From positions 8,928,001 to 8,992,000 of the forward strand of contig CP075497.1 in assembly GCA_021613535.1 (NCBI GenBank): a stretch of 64,000 bases of DNA, given 5' to 3'. The stretch is from Adineta vaga. Taxonomy: Eukaryota > Rotifera. How positions within the stretch are numbered: position 1 is the stretch's first letter; the number at the start of each line of letters is the position of its first letter. A program made the translations under genes and the position numbers. The notes under the pieces are model-generated. The model was given only the letters and a program-made list of their open reading frames with translations. It was not told the DNA's origin and made no database searches. Positions 1 to 10,565 of this stretch are shown piece by piece.

Positions 1-800
1 GGAACAGGATCAACAATCTCACATGTTTCTAAAGTGATGGGTAATGTTAATGATTTGCCAGAACTAGTTTCCCAAGATATTAAATCTTTACTACGTGCAT
101 AACTAAGATCATGATTTGTTGAAGCATCTGGTGATTCACGCCATACCCATGCTAAATGAAAATAACCATCTGGACCTTTGATTGGTCCATCGAAATATGC
201 ATTACGTTTGCCTTCACCATCTGTTAGCGATTTATCAAGTAGACGTCTCCATGTTTTCGTTTTCAAATCATATATATTATAAATCTGATTGCCATTACCA
301 CTCATACCTGAACGATATGTAAAGATAAATTCATTTCCTGGTCCACGCATAAATATCGGATAAGTTGTACGATTCTCATCTGTACCAATCATTCGATTTA
401 ATTCAACAAATGTTGAAGCATTCAATGGTTGTGCTGTACGGAAATATACCAATGGTACAACATGCATATTACCACTCAAATGTATATAACCATCATCATC
501 AATTGCCATTGCAATATAATTATGACTATCCCAACCTGTAACTACTGGTAACTTATTGATTGTCCATACACGCTGGTTTAAATTACGTTGTGCAATGGTC
601 ATCTGACGTTTTGCATCATAATACGCAATAAATTGATATGATGCTTGTGTCAATAAAACGAAATTTACGGGATGTCCAGCCCATACCGGTTCAATATCCA
701 ATAAATCGATGACAATAGCATGTTCAGTTTTATTATCTGTCAAGCATGTAATAGTGGGTAATGCTAACGTACATACAATGATAGTAAGGAGAGAATGCAT
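1..800 (-). CDS. BNR_4-type secreted beta-propeller protein (3' end outside window)
   Basis: An open frame runs from an ATG at 800 to the window edge: 266 codons, no stop, no intron. The first ~20 residues (MHSLLTIIVCTLALPTITCL) form a signal peptide. The body contains WDSHNYIAMAIDDDGYIHLS followed by GNMHVVPLVYFR, then SGNGNQIYNIYD, DGEGKRNAYF and a stretch with HLAWVWRESPD and NHDLSYARS. I recognise this pattern as the BNR repeat-containing family (BNR_4), seven-bladed propellers abundant in bacteria and related to some polysaccharide lyases (ulvan or rhamnogalacturonan type). Its exact substrate cannot be told. The lack of introns over 800 bases, unlike the intron-rich animal genes nearby, together with the bacterial family, suggests horizontal acquisition. 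Family assignment is fairly sure; enzymatic activity is inference. Confidence 0.8.
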   Translation of the reverse strand, partial: MHSLLTIIVCTLALPTITCLTDNKTEHAIVIDLLDIEPVWAGHPVNFVLLTQASYQFIAYYDAKRQMTIAQRNLNQRVWTINKLPVVTGWDSHNYIAMAIDDDGYIHLSGNMHVVPLVYFRTAQPLNASTFVELNRMIGTDENRTTYPIFMRGPGNEFIFTYRSGMSGNGNQIYNIYDLKTKTWRRLLDKSLTDGEGKRNAYFDGPIKGPDGYFHLAWVWRESPDASTNHDLSYARSKDLISWETSSGKSLTLPITLETCEIVDPV

Positions 801-1229
801 GCTGATAAATAGCCTATGATTCTCCTAGTTTGGTTTTCTTAAACTACTGCTTAAAAGATAGAGAAAGATATTTATCTGTTACTTTCTTTTGAAATTTTAT
901 TTATATTCTTATCGTTCTTATCTAATAAATTAAAAGTACTTATGATAAAGAGCTAAAATTAAATATTAGGTTCTGGTTGTCAACACGCATCGAGAAGACT
1001 TCCATTATTTTTTTAAATCAGAATGATCAATTACACCTATCGATATTTCAAAAACATATTTAAATAAAAACATGAGTCAATCTTCTAATAGGTCGTTGTC
1101 TCAGTTGTTACATTTGAATTTAACTCGCTCTTCTATTGATCAGCAGAATTACTGACTAATTCATTTTTCGTAAGTGTATCTAAAATAATAATATATGAAA
1201 GTAACTAAATAAATCATGGTAGACAAACT
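801..1229. other. intergenic, no gene seen
   Basis: AT-rich spacer between two minus-strand genes. It should hold the 5' flank of the BNR_4 gene and the 3' end of the next gene's transcript. No ORF or RNA gene is recognisable. Confidence 0.5.
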
Positions 1230-2183
1230 TTATCTTTTTTTGCATTTAAAGAAAGCAATAACTGCAATAGTACCAACTCCTAATACAGCTACGATAATTC
1301 CAACAATCACAAAAGTTATGTCATTGTGTTTAGCTTTCTTTTCACCTTCTTCCAATGCAACAGCCGCCTCATAAACATCGTCCGCATTTTCAATAATAGT
1401 ATCTGTCATACCATCAATCTTTACAATACCATTATTACTTTGTATTGGTACTTCATTTGTCTTATTTTGTCCAATGTCAACTATGATCTTAACATGTACA
1501 TTATTCAGTACTGCAAATTCTTTCACTTCTGGTTCTTTCCATTTAACTTTCCTATCAAATATTAATTTATCTAAATTTCCACCTAAATCAGTAATAAGTT
1601 TAACAATATCTTTTCGACTACCAAGTGTTGCAACTAGAGTTTTCGCATCTTGTGGTTTAAGAGCGTGTCGTGTTTTTTCATCAACAATATTTTGTGTTAA
1701 ACCATTAATATCGACAATATTCTCCACAAATGTTTGACACATATTATTGTTACCTGCATCGTATGTATAAAATTTTTTATCAATATTCGATGCAGTTGTT
1801 ATTAGACGATTTAACGTTAAAATTTTATTTGATGTTAATGGAATATCAAACAAATCGATAAATTCTGTAGGAAAAGTTGGTTTTATAAGACGAACACGAT
1901 GAGCTTTTTCAAGTTTATAAACAGTAGTACCAATAGCATCTTTTTCTGATTGAAATAAATTTTGTAATACAGATAGATTATTCTTATTTTGAATAGTAAT
2001 CAAGAGATAATTATGGTAGATTTCATCATAACCAAGTTTCATTTGTTTACTATGGAACTTTCCTAAACTAAATACATTGAGAAAAAAAATTAATACTGCT
2101 TCGACTGGTGTACGACCAAGTTGTATTTTAATCACTGGATTATCACCAATTTCTTCTAATAGTTCACGTACTCGGAATGGCAT
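1230..2183 (-). CDS. uncharacterised tail-anchored protein, possible LRAT/NlpC-P60-like fold
   Basis: A single uninterrupted ORF of 317 residues. There is no N-terminal signal peptide. A strong hydrophobic segment near the C-terminus (about 293-312, ITFVIVGIIVAVLGVGTIAV) is followed by KCKKR, so the protein looks C-terminally anchored with most of the chain on the cytosolic side. Two local patterns, YHNYLLI near residue 57 and NNNMCQTFV near 145-153, resemble the His-then-Cys order of circularly permuted papain-like (LRAT/NlpC-P60 type) folds, but this is a weak motif reading without structural support. The absence of introns is notable in this neighbourhood. The family is otherwise unknown to me. 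The ATG at 2183 is the first in frame. Confidence 0.6.
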   Translation of the reverse strand: MPFRVRELLEEIGDNPVIKIQLGRTPVEAVLIFFLNVFSLGKFHSKQMKLGYDEIYHNYLLITIQNKNNLSVLQNLFQSEKDAIGTTVYKLEKAHRVRLIKPTFPTEFIDLFDIPLTSNKILTLNRLITTASNIDKKFYTYDAGNNNMCQTFVENIVDINGLTQNIVDEKTRHALKPQDAKTLVATLGSRKDIVKLITDLGGNLDKLIFDRKVKWKEPEVKEFAVLNNVHVKIIVDIGQNKTNEVPIQSNNGIVKIDGMTDTIIENADDVYEAAVALEEGEKKAKHNDITFVIVGIIVAVLGVGTIAVIAFFKCKKR

Positions 2184-3881
2184 TTGAGGATCATGTTTGG
2201 CAGTAATTAAATGATGATCTTTTTTCTTTTTCTAATGACAGAAAACATAAATATATATATACATATCGTACAGTTTAGTTCTATTGACTGATTCATTACC
2301 TTTGACAAGAGAAAACTATCTGTGAATATAATAGTCCCTAATATTAATAAGAGTTGAATACGAATAATATTTAATGACATAAATAAGATAGAAAATTGAA
2401 AATTGAAAATTAGGAATGAGAAATATCTAATCGTAAGTTTATGTCTGAAATCAAAGACGCGCACTTCGAAAAAAAATTTTGTTAATCTATATAGTTAGCA
2501 TCATAAATAAAGTTTACTTATTTCGAAATCTATTGTAGCTCAGGATATGACATGAATTCAAATGTATAGTTTCTGTTGTTTGATTTAAAATCAGATCAAA
2601 GAGTCGGAATGACGTAACGATGAGCATCATCAACAGCACATGAATCAAGGAGAAATGTGAGGGCACCTGAGCATTTTAAAGTGTTAATATGTGCTGAGAA
2701 GTTGATGACAGCTGACTCGCACTTTACCCTTGTTGCTAATACATTAGTAATTACATGAAACTACTGATATGAATGTACCTGTTCTATCAATGAATTTGAA
2801 AAAAGAACACGTCGCTTTGGCGAAATTTTCTTGGAACCATCTCATTTATCTCCATAGACAGGATTCAGAAATGAGCTGCTTATATTTCAAATATAAATTC
2901 ATATACTATTCTAAAGCTAGAACCGCTTTTCAATCGTATCTCACTCATCTTTGATCCATTATTGCATCATCTGTCCTCATTTTCATTTTCAAATGTGAGA
3001 CTATATAACGTACCGCTGATATTATACACAAGATTATATGTTTCATGTTAATGATCGATCGAACTCTCGATATGACATATAGAAGAAATGAAAATCGAGA
3101 AAATGATGTATACTCATGCAAAGTGTAAGTAGCATATATTTTATTGAAAAATAAACAAAATCAAGATGAAGTTAACATTCAATATTGATTTTTCAGACAA
3201 TTGTTAACACTGTAAACAACAGTAAGTGAGAAAAAGAAACGATTATACTATAATAGAAACCATATTCGAACATTAATATCCAACAAAAAATAGTAATACA
3301 ATCTCTACATAAGACTTTCATGTTCTAGATGAACGATTCAATACTTTTCCAACAACAAGAGAATACTTTTAAGTGTACACAGCTATTATTCATCTATACC
3401 TATACATAAGTCGATTATACATAATCGTGCATGTTCTAATAACTAATGACCAATCATCATTCATCTTACGAACTTGAAGCACAAATTTCATTCGCTAATG
3501 CTTTTCTTCAAAAAGAAAATAAAAGAAAGACATCTGCGTATGTGTTAGAAAAAAAAGACGATTTATTTTTCTTCTCTCCTATTCAGGTCGTCGCATGTTA
3601 TATACTCTTCTCTCATCTCATTGAACAAATGGATAAAAAAAAGAAAAAGAAAAAGAAAAGAATTGAATACATATCCGTATAAGCGAGCAAATGCGTCTGT
3701 ACAGCAAGTTCATCGTCCTTCTCTTTTTCTCTCCCTTGTTTTTTCTTCTTCTTCTTTCTCTCTTTCTTCACTACATTCGATGACTGACTGACCGTCGAAA
3801 GCAGCAGTCGTCAGACATATACATTGCGTATACGTACGTTTTTTTTTGTTGAAAATATAGACATATTTTTGGTTTTAGACA
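2184..3881. other. intergenic, 5' region of PCGF-like gene
   Basis: About 1.7 kb without a convincing gene. Short ORFs here are low-complexity and share no recognisable motif. Pyrimidine-rich runs lie at about 3720-3775. The last bases read GGTTTTAG then ACA before the ATG at 3882, so an intron-like acceptor ends only three bases upstream of the start. Confidence 0.5.
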
Positions 3882-6073
3882 ATGGTACCATCGAAAAAAC
3901 TAAATCTCGATGTTATTAATGAACATATAACTTGTCAACTATGTTCAGGTTATTTGATTGATGCTTGGACAATTAACGAATGTTTACACTCATTTTGTCG
4001 TCCATGTATATTTTCATATTTTAATGATCATGACGAAAATACGACTTGTCCAGTATGTTCAACAGTTCCACATCCAGCTAATCCATTACTTGGCATAACG
4101 AAAGATTGTTGGTTACAACAAATTGTTTATAAATTAGTTCCATCACTATTTAAACGTGAAATGTGTCAACGACGAATCTTCTATGATTCGAATCCTGATA
4201 GTAAAACGAAATTATTAGAACAATATATCAAAACTCATCCATCACAAATGGGTTGTCGAGAAGAAGAATTAGGTGAATTAAGTGAACGATGTTTATTTCA
4301 ACAGAAAAATAAATTAAACAATAAAGAAAACATTTATATCACATTAGAATATAACCAAACACATGAAATGTATTTTCTTGAATGTTCATCAAATATGCCA
4401 ATTAATATTTTAAAACAATATTTAAAAAAAGTCCTACCACTTTCCAAACGAACACGTTATCAAATTGATGTATTGTACGATCAAAAAGTTCTATTAGATA
4501 ATTTAACATTGAATCATATCTATTCATGGAAAGGAAATCAATCAGAAAAATATAAACAATTACATTTATTCTATCAAATTATTATTATTGAACGTGAAGA
4601 ACATGAACAAGAAGAACAAGACGCAACTATTCTTCAACCAGTGACAAACACTGTAAGTTCAAAAACATAAAAACGTTCCATTTATTTTAGAAAATATTTA
4701 TTTTAGATTGAACCAAAACCTCCCGCATTTATTCGTTCAGCTAATATTTATAATCATAGTAATCCTAGTACATTTGTTCATACAACACCGTTTACTCCAG
4801 CTGAAGCTAGAACGATTAGTTTAAATAATTCTGTTACTGAACAACTTCAAGGAAGTGAAACAATTGAATTAATTAAACCAAAAGAATGTACATTACTTGA
4901 TTGTAAAACAATGACAATAACAACACCAATTAATTATTCAATGAATTCTCTTAATGATCTTTCGAAACCAAAGAAGAAATTAAAAAAGTATGAATTATTA
5001 TTTAGAATATTTTTTCTAGAATTCAATTTATTTCTTTTAGATTGAATCCTAATGAACAACCGCCAGCTAAGAAACCTAAAATTGAAAGGAAAAAGAAAAT
5101 TAAAGAAGAACAAAATCTTGTTCCATTAGTATCATCAAATCCTCCGATCACTCCATCAGAAAATGAAAATCCAAATGAAATTATTGAACAAAAACAACTT
5201 TCCTATTCCGAAGTTATTCAAGAAGCAAATAAACTTCTCGCAGCTGATGAACCATTAACACCAACAAATAATTCTCTAATGTCAGCGACATCAATACCTT
5301 TAACAAATCCAACAATGACTCGTTTAACAAAACCAATTGCAACTGTTTCACCACTTCATACATCGAAAAATATTCATAATCGAGTATTAGAAAAATCGGA
5401 TGATGATCAATTAATAGATCTATCGAAATCAAATATTACATCGTATGTGAAAAGATATTCGAATCGTTTATCATTATTTAGTTTTGTTTGTTTTAGAACT
5501 GATATTCCAGTTAAAGCAGAAACAAAAAAACGTTCAAGACAAAGTTCTTCTTCTACAACTCGTACGAAAGTATCTCGACATTCGAATAAATCAAATAATG
5601 ATGATGGAAATGATTTATCTAAATCATTGAAGAAAACTCATTCAAATCAATTTTTACCACCACCACCACCGCCTCCACCTCCTCCGTCACAACAACAAAT
5701 GTTTCAAAATCTATTTCATTCATTTCAAAATCAAGCTAACTACTGGCCGATGAGTCCTTGGCCAGTACCGCCGTCTTTAGCGCTCATGGCTGATCCTCGA
5801 AATTATTATCCACCGCAAGCATGGCATGCACCACCACCACCATCACCGACTCCTTCTCAATCCTCCATTGCTCATGGTCCAAAAGATCTTAGTTCAGCTA
5901 GTTTGCACGATTTTATTCATGAAACATCCAATCCTGTTTTTCCTTTACCACCATCATCAGCATTATTGAATTCCGCATCGAATTTTTCCCGTACATCTTC
6001 AACTAATTCTCTACATATTCATCATTCAACGAACCGTCATCGACCGGCAACATTAAATGGAACATTATCTTAA
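3882..6073 (+). CDS. Polycomb group RING finger protein, PCGF3/5-like, with long tail
   Basis: Exons 3882-4652, 4707-4987, 5041-5442 and 5497-6073 give 2031 bases, 676 residues. The N-terminus has a C3HC4 RING (CQLCSGYLIDAW, CLHSFCRPC, CPVC) in the form typical of PCGF3/PCGF5, followed by VYKLVPSLFKRE. A RAWUL ubiquitin-like domain lies near residues 155-235. Such proteins pair with RING1 in Polycomb repressive complex 1, which ubiquitinates histone H2A in the nucleus. Human PCGF3 stops after the RAWUL (about 240 residues); here about 430 further residues follow, basic (KKPKIERKKKIK), Ser/Thr/Pro-rich and with a run of ten prolines, a layout more like fly Psc or Su(z)2. The 54-base piece 5443-5496 has a GTATGT donor and TTTTAG acceptor but is also open in frame, so it could be retained. 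Confidence 0.88.
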
Positions 6074-6263
6074 CAGAGAAAATTTTTTGCGTTCTAGCAT
6101 TGTTTATCATATATATAAATATATTTGTGTATAATTATTTTTCTTCAAAACAAAAAAAACCAAAACGATCCTAGTCATTGTTCTTGTATAAATCATACCC
6201 GTTTATTTTCGGTGAATGAAACATACAAAAAATAAATTTCTATACATCTAAACTCTATGTTTT

Positions 6264-8305
6264 CTAATATCTAATACATCTCAATAGGAAAGAGAAGATA
6301 GAGTAAAATTTAAACGCTAAGAAATTATTTAGAATAGTTCCTGAACATTTAACTTGTTTTGCTGGTAAACATCGTTGATGTTGAATAGAAAATCTATGAC
6401 CATGCTCACATGCCGTATAATTAAAGGTTCGACTTTCAAGACATGCATAATGAAATTGACAATTGGGTCGATATTGATCGATATAATTTCCATTTGGTTT
6501 ATCTCGACAAACAGGTTTTAATGGACATAGAGGAGAATAATCGTAATCACCTAAGTGAATTGAAAATCTGGAAATGTCTTTTTTTTTTCTAAAGAAAAAT
6601 AATCTCACAAGGATCGATGCAATTTTTTCTTGAACCACAAGACACAACTTGAAAATTTTCACAACTTTTCGTTCTAACGTTATATAATTTATGTAATGGA
6701 CAAACTTGTTCCTTCAAATGCCCATTGATACATTCATAATAATGGCAACAACTATGTGTAGCTACTAAACGTATTCTTTGTCCATTCGCTGGACATTTAT
6801 GTTGACCTCGAAGGAGATAGAAGTAAGAATATGCTTAGAATTGAATACGATCTCTTACATCGAGGAACATCCCGAGGCCATTGACAACCATGTCCTAAAG
6901 AGAATTATGAATAAAAAACAAAAAATATAAACTATTATTAAATCTGAGAATTACTTTCATGCCAGAATAGTCCAGGATCACAATATTGAGGTGTATCAAT
7001 ACCACCTATGAAGTAGAAAGAGAGTACGATATTGAAAATTTGATCATTATTCAACTATACCATTGCAATAATGATAAACTGAACAATCATATGGATCTGG
7101 ACGTTCACCTTGTACACCTGGTGGGCATTCAATTGGTAGATAAGCATTGTTCGGTCGTAAATAATGTGGAGTCGTAATAGTATTTCCATTTCCATCGATC
7201 ATATTAGTTGCTTTTGTTGATGATGTATACAAATGACCAGCTGCACCTATGAAAATCAATAAAATATTCAAGTAATAACATTGTGAACGGATTATAATTT
7301 TACAATCGGAATTTTCTGGATAATCACAACCTTGTGTTTTGTTTGAAAACCAAAGATTAGTATTGCATTGTTGTACTATATGAAAACCAATACCACAAAG
7401 ATGATAGATATGACATTCTTTGGGATCTAAAAGATTTTATTTTCCTATAAACTTTAATAAAGGAATGAGAGAGATATACCAGGAAAGAGTCCTTCAGCAT
7501 CATATTCACATGAAAAGTTTGAATTAAATTTTATTTGTACAGGAACTGTAGTTGACTTTTTCTTTGCTCGCCAAGCTAATGCTTTATCAGTCACGAATAG
7601 GGTCACTAAGTTATATACAAAAATTGTTTAACTAATCTAAATAAAATAATATACTTTTTTTCTACCTCCTCGAATATCTGTTATTTGATCCCATCGACGA
7701 AGACCTTTCTTACATTGAACTGTATTTTCCCAATTGCAATTTTTCTTTACTGGATCCCATACAGTACCTTCACCACATACAGAAGCTGTATCTACACCTG
7801 ATGTACAAATATGATAGATTCGACAATTTTGTCGATCAGGATAATAACCATCCGCTAACAAAAAATAAATACATTCAGTGGAGATAGATTCGGTAATGTT
7901 TCTCTTACCTTTACAAACGAATGGAGCAGGATCTCGTTTAACTCGTTCTAATAAAATTTCGTCATCTTCATCGGGATTATATAAATAAGAATTTGGTTTG
8001 GTTACCAGTGATGGAAAGATTCCATTCGAAGAAGTTGTTGTTGTTATAATAGTGTCAAGAGTCTGCGAAGATGTCAATTTTTGTCGAGAAATATTACCAT
8101 TCAATTTCGTTACATTTATTAGTTTTGATAAAATACGTGATTCAGTCGAAGGAAATGAAACAATTGATATCACTTCAAAGAACAAACAGTAACAACTTTA
8201 ATCTTTAACCTTATAGAAGGATAAAAAATAAACAACAATATTCATCCTACCCGTTAAATAACTAATAGATAACCACAATCGTTTACTATTCATTTGTACA
8301 TCCAT
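6264..8305 (-). CDS. secreted chitin-binding protein with five CBM14 (peritrophin-A) domains
   Basis: Ten exons on the minus strand: 8305-8251, 8172-7909, 7854-7666, 7605-7480, 7426-7304, 7246-7061, 7005-6955, 6894-6859, 6806-6609 and 6550-6264, totalling 1515 bases, 504 residues. Every internal junction is in phase 1. The start MDVQMNSKRLWLS leads into a hydrophobic signal segment (ISYLTVISIVSF); MNSKR at 8293 is an alternative start. Five six-Cys CBM14 domains follow, the first being FVCKADGYYPDRQNCRIYH with GEGTVWDPVKKNC. The C-terminus is hydrophobic (FKFYSIFSFLL) and could be a GPI signal. CBM14 proteins bind chitin in peritrophic matrix, cuticle or eggshell. The acceptor before exon 9 ends in CGAG, not the usual TAG or CAG. 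The gene converges on the PCGF-like gene, 190 bases away. Confidence 0.85.
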
Positions 8306-8919
8306 TTCTTTACTATATACATAGACAACTGTACTATATACTACAGATTTCTAACATGTCATTCAAATTATTATTACATCTGACCTTTTGTCTCCTTATA
8401 GGAATGTGCATGTACGTGTATCCTTCGATTGAAGTATCACACACTTATAAATACTAAGCTGTTCAAAAATGTTCGTCGATGTTTGTTTGTTTGAGGTTTA
8501 ATATTATTTCTCTTATCGCTTATCGTTATGTTGTCTTTTCTATAGCCGAGAACATAACATACGAACGAGTGTGGAGGAGTTAACACAATGATGTAATCGA
8601 ACTTCGCTTAATAAACAATGAATTGATCAATTGAGACTATATGACGGATTTTCTTTTCATTAAAGAATAACTTTTAACAGAATTAAATTAATCAAGATAT
8701 GATAATCATCTTTATTTAAACACAAACTACTGCAACAATAGGCACGTGAAATGATTGTAGCAAAAAGAAAAGAATTTAGCATAGAAGAAAGAGAAAAAGA
8801 AAGAAATATTTTGTTATACAATTCATTATAAATGAAAAATAGCGAAGAAAATCAGCATGATAGAAAAGATATGAATAGTTTGATGATCTAAAATTAAACG
8901 AAAAAGAAAACATTTAGTT
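8306..8919. other. intergenic between two CBM14 genes
   Basis: Contains the 5' flank of the five-domain CBM14 gene and the 3' flank of the three-domain gene. No gene is recognised. Confidence 0.5.
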
Positions 8920-9923
8920 TTAGTCAAGAAAAGAATATGAAAGTATACTTTTCGTTGCAAAATTTTCAGGAACATATGAACCACATGGCATTGGTGCATT
9001 ACTTGCTGGACCACATCGTCCTGTATAACTATTAAATTTTAGATCACCAGCACATTTCGCTTCACGTAACTTATTTTGTTGATAACATTGAAAATAATAA
9101 TGACAATCACGTTCAGTATCTGGATGAATACCATCACGTTTATTCGTACCTAAAATGATTGTTGATATTAATATACATAATAATTGATCAAAATGAATAG
9201 AAAATCTTACATTGATTTTTATTTGCTGCATTTATTGCTCGTGTACCACAAAAAACTCGTTCAAATTCGACACATAATCGTTTTTCGGTATCGAAAAATG
9301 TTTTTTCGGGACATATAACTCGTGATCGAATACCTTTATCACATTGATAATAGGCATCGCATTCAGCTGGATCAGGTACAGAATAAATTCCAGTTGGTTG
9401 ACATTCAATGGCTACTGAACCTCCATCTTTACCATCTGTTGATGAAACAGCTGAAGGTGCATTGGAATTTGATGAATCAGGATCAGAATTCGATTTTTTA
9501 TATGATGTTGTTGTATCTATTCAAATACGAAAAGAAATACGAATGCGTTAGTAAATAACATATAAGATTCAAGTAAAGAATTTCATGCCTTCAGTTGTCG
9601 TTCTTGTTGAATAACCTAATTTTTTCTCCTGACAATCAACTTGTTCAACCCATGCACATGATTTTGTCACATCATCCCATGCAGTACCTCTTGGACATTC
9701 AAAGACTTCATCGATTCCATGCGAACATCGGTAATATCTCGTGCAATATTCCGGATGACTAAGGAAACAGAACATGCATTTCTCTCATTTGAATCAATTC
9801 TGAGAAGAAGAAGAATAAGGTATCTTACGCAAAAAATCCATCACGACCAACACAAAGAAAATCAGTGGATGCATTTGTTTGAAAAATAATCAGAAGAATA
9901 ACTGGAAGACAAGTTGAATTCAT
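8920..9923 (-). CDS. secreted chitin-binding protein with three CBM14 domains
   Basis: Exons 9923-9829, 9758-9589, 9516-9211 and 9149-8920 give 801 bases, 266 residues. The start MNSTCLPVILLIIFQTNAS is a clear signal peptide, and the first CBM14 begins immediately after it (DFLCVGRDGFFA, YYRCSHG, CPRGTAWDD). The second is IECQPTGIYSVPDPAEC with YYQCDKG, the third CTNKRDGIHPDTERDC with YYFQC. A Ser/Asp-rich linker separates domains one and two. The intron after exon 2 has a GC donor (GAAG then GCATGA); phases agree only with this GC-AG reading. The start is 15 bases downstream of the stop of the next CBM14 gene. A frame-consistent alternative joins both genes into a single 416-residue protein (donor after 10010, acceptor before 9901), but that would bury the hydrophobic LILLIIF inside a secreted chain, so two genes are preferred. 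Confidence 0.75.
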
Positions 9924-9938
9924 AGACATATGCATATA

Positions 9939-10565
9939 TCAATTAATAAACACGAATAGAAAGAAGGTACATGCACTACGAAGTAATTGACTAAAAAATG
10001 AATTCTTACGATCTTTATGATCGATATTATCTGTGCTTTTCTTATCAATTGATTGAGTATTCGAATTTAATCGTCGTGGTTTTTTCTTTTTGTTCTTCGG
10101 TTTTTTAACTACAGTAGGACGATCTTCATCACCGTCATCCGTATGACCATGATGAGTTTCTTCACTACCTTCTGGTTCACTATCATCATGACTTGCTGTA
10201 ACAGTTGTTTTTTCTGCACGTGAACAATCAACACTATCAAGCCAATTACAACGATTTTCATGATGATCCCAAGCAGTACCACTCGCACATTCAAATTCTT
10301 CCGATGTTCCATGAATACATCGCCAGTAGATATGGCAAAATTCTGGATCATAATACCAACCATCATCTTTTGCTGAACAATCGTATTCAGCAAGTGTATT
10401 TTCAAAAAGAAAACCAATAAATAGAATGATGGCTAAGCCACGACTAAAAGCTAAAATAAAAGAGCAAAAAGAAGAAGCTTTCTAAAGATTATCTAGAAGC
10501 ACAGCGATGAATGCCATCCAATTTTATCTCTTACCAAGGTAAAAATATGTCTCTTTATTAATCAT
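9939..10565 (-). CDS. secreted chitin-binding protein with one CBM14 domain and charged tail
   Basis: Exons 10565-10535 and 10450-9939, 543 bases, 180 residues. The N-terminus MINKETYFYLAFSRG is followed by a hydrophobic stretch (LAIILFIGFLFENTLA) that acts as signal peptide or anchor. One CBM14 domain follows (EYDCSAKDDGWYYDPEFC, YWRCIHG, ASGTAWDHH), then a tail that is first acidic and His-rich and then strongly basic (KKPKNKKKKPRR). The frame closes after a hydrophobic end (FFLFVFIN) at 9939, 15 bases before the ATG of the three-domain gene on the same strand. If instead the GTAAGA at 10009-10004 is used as a donor, this becomes the N-terminal part of a fused protein. Role inferred: chitin-matrix protein of cuticle, gut or egg. 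Confidence 0.65.

Noticed and set aside
3446-3682. A 78-codon ORF upstream of the Polycomb gene
   Set aside because: It ends in a poly-Lys run from an AAGAAA repeat and has no similarity to any family I know; more likely promoter or leader sequence.
10531-10545. CTTACCAAG, similar to part of the known rotifer spliced leader
   Set aside because: It is the reverse view of an ordinary splice donor at the end of exon 1 of the one-domain CBM14 gene; the rest of the leader sequence is absent.
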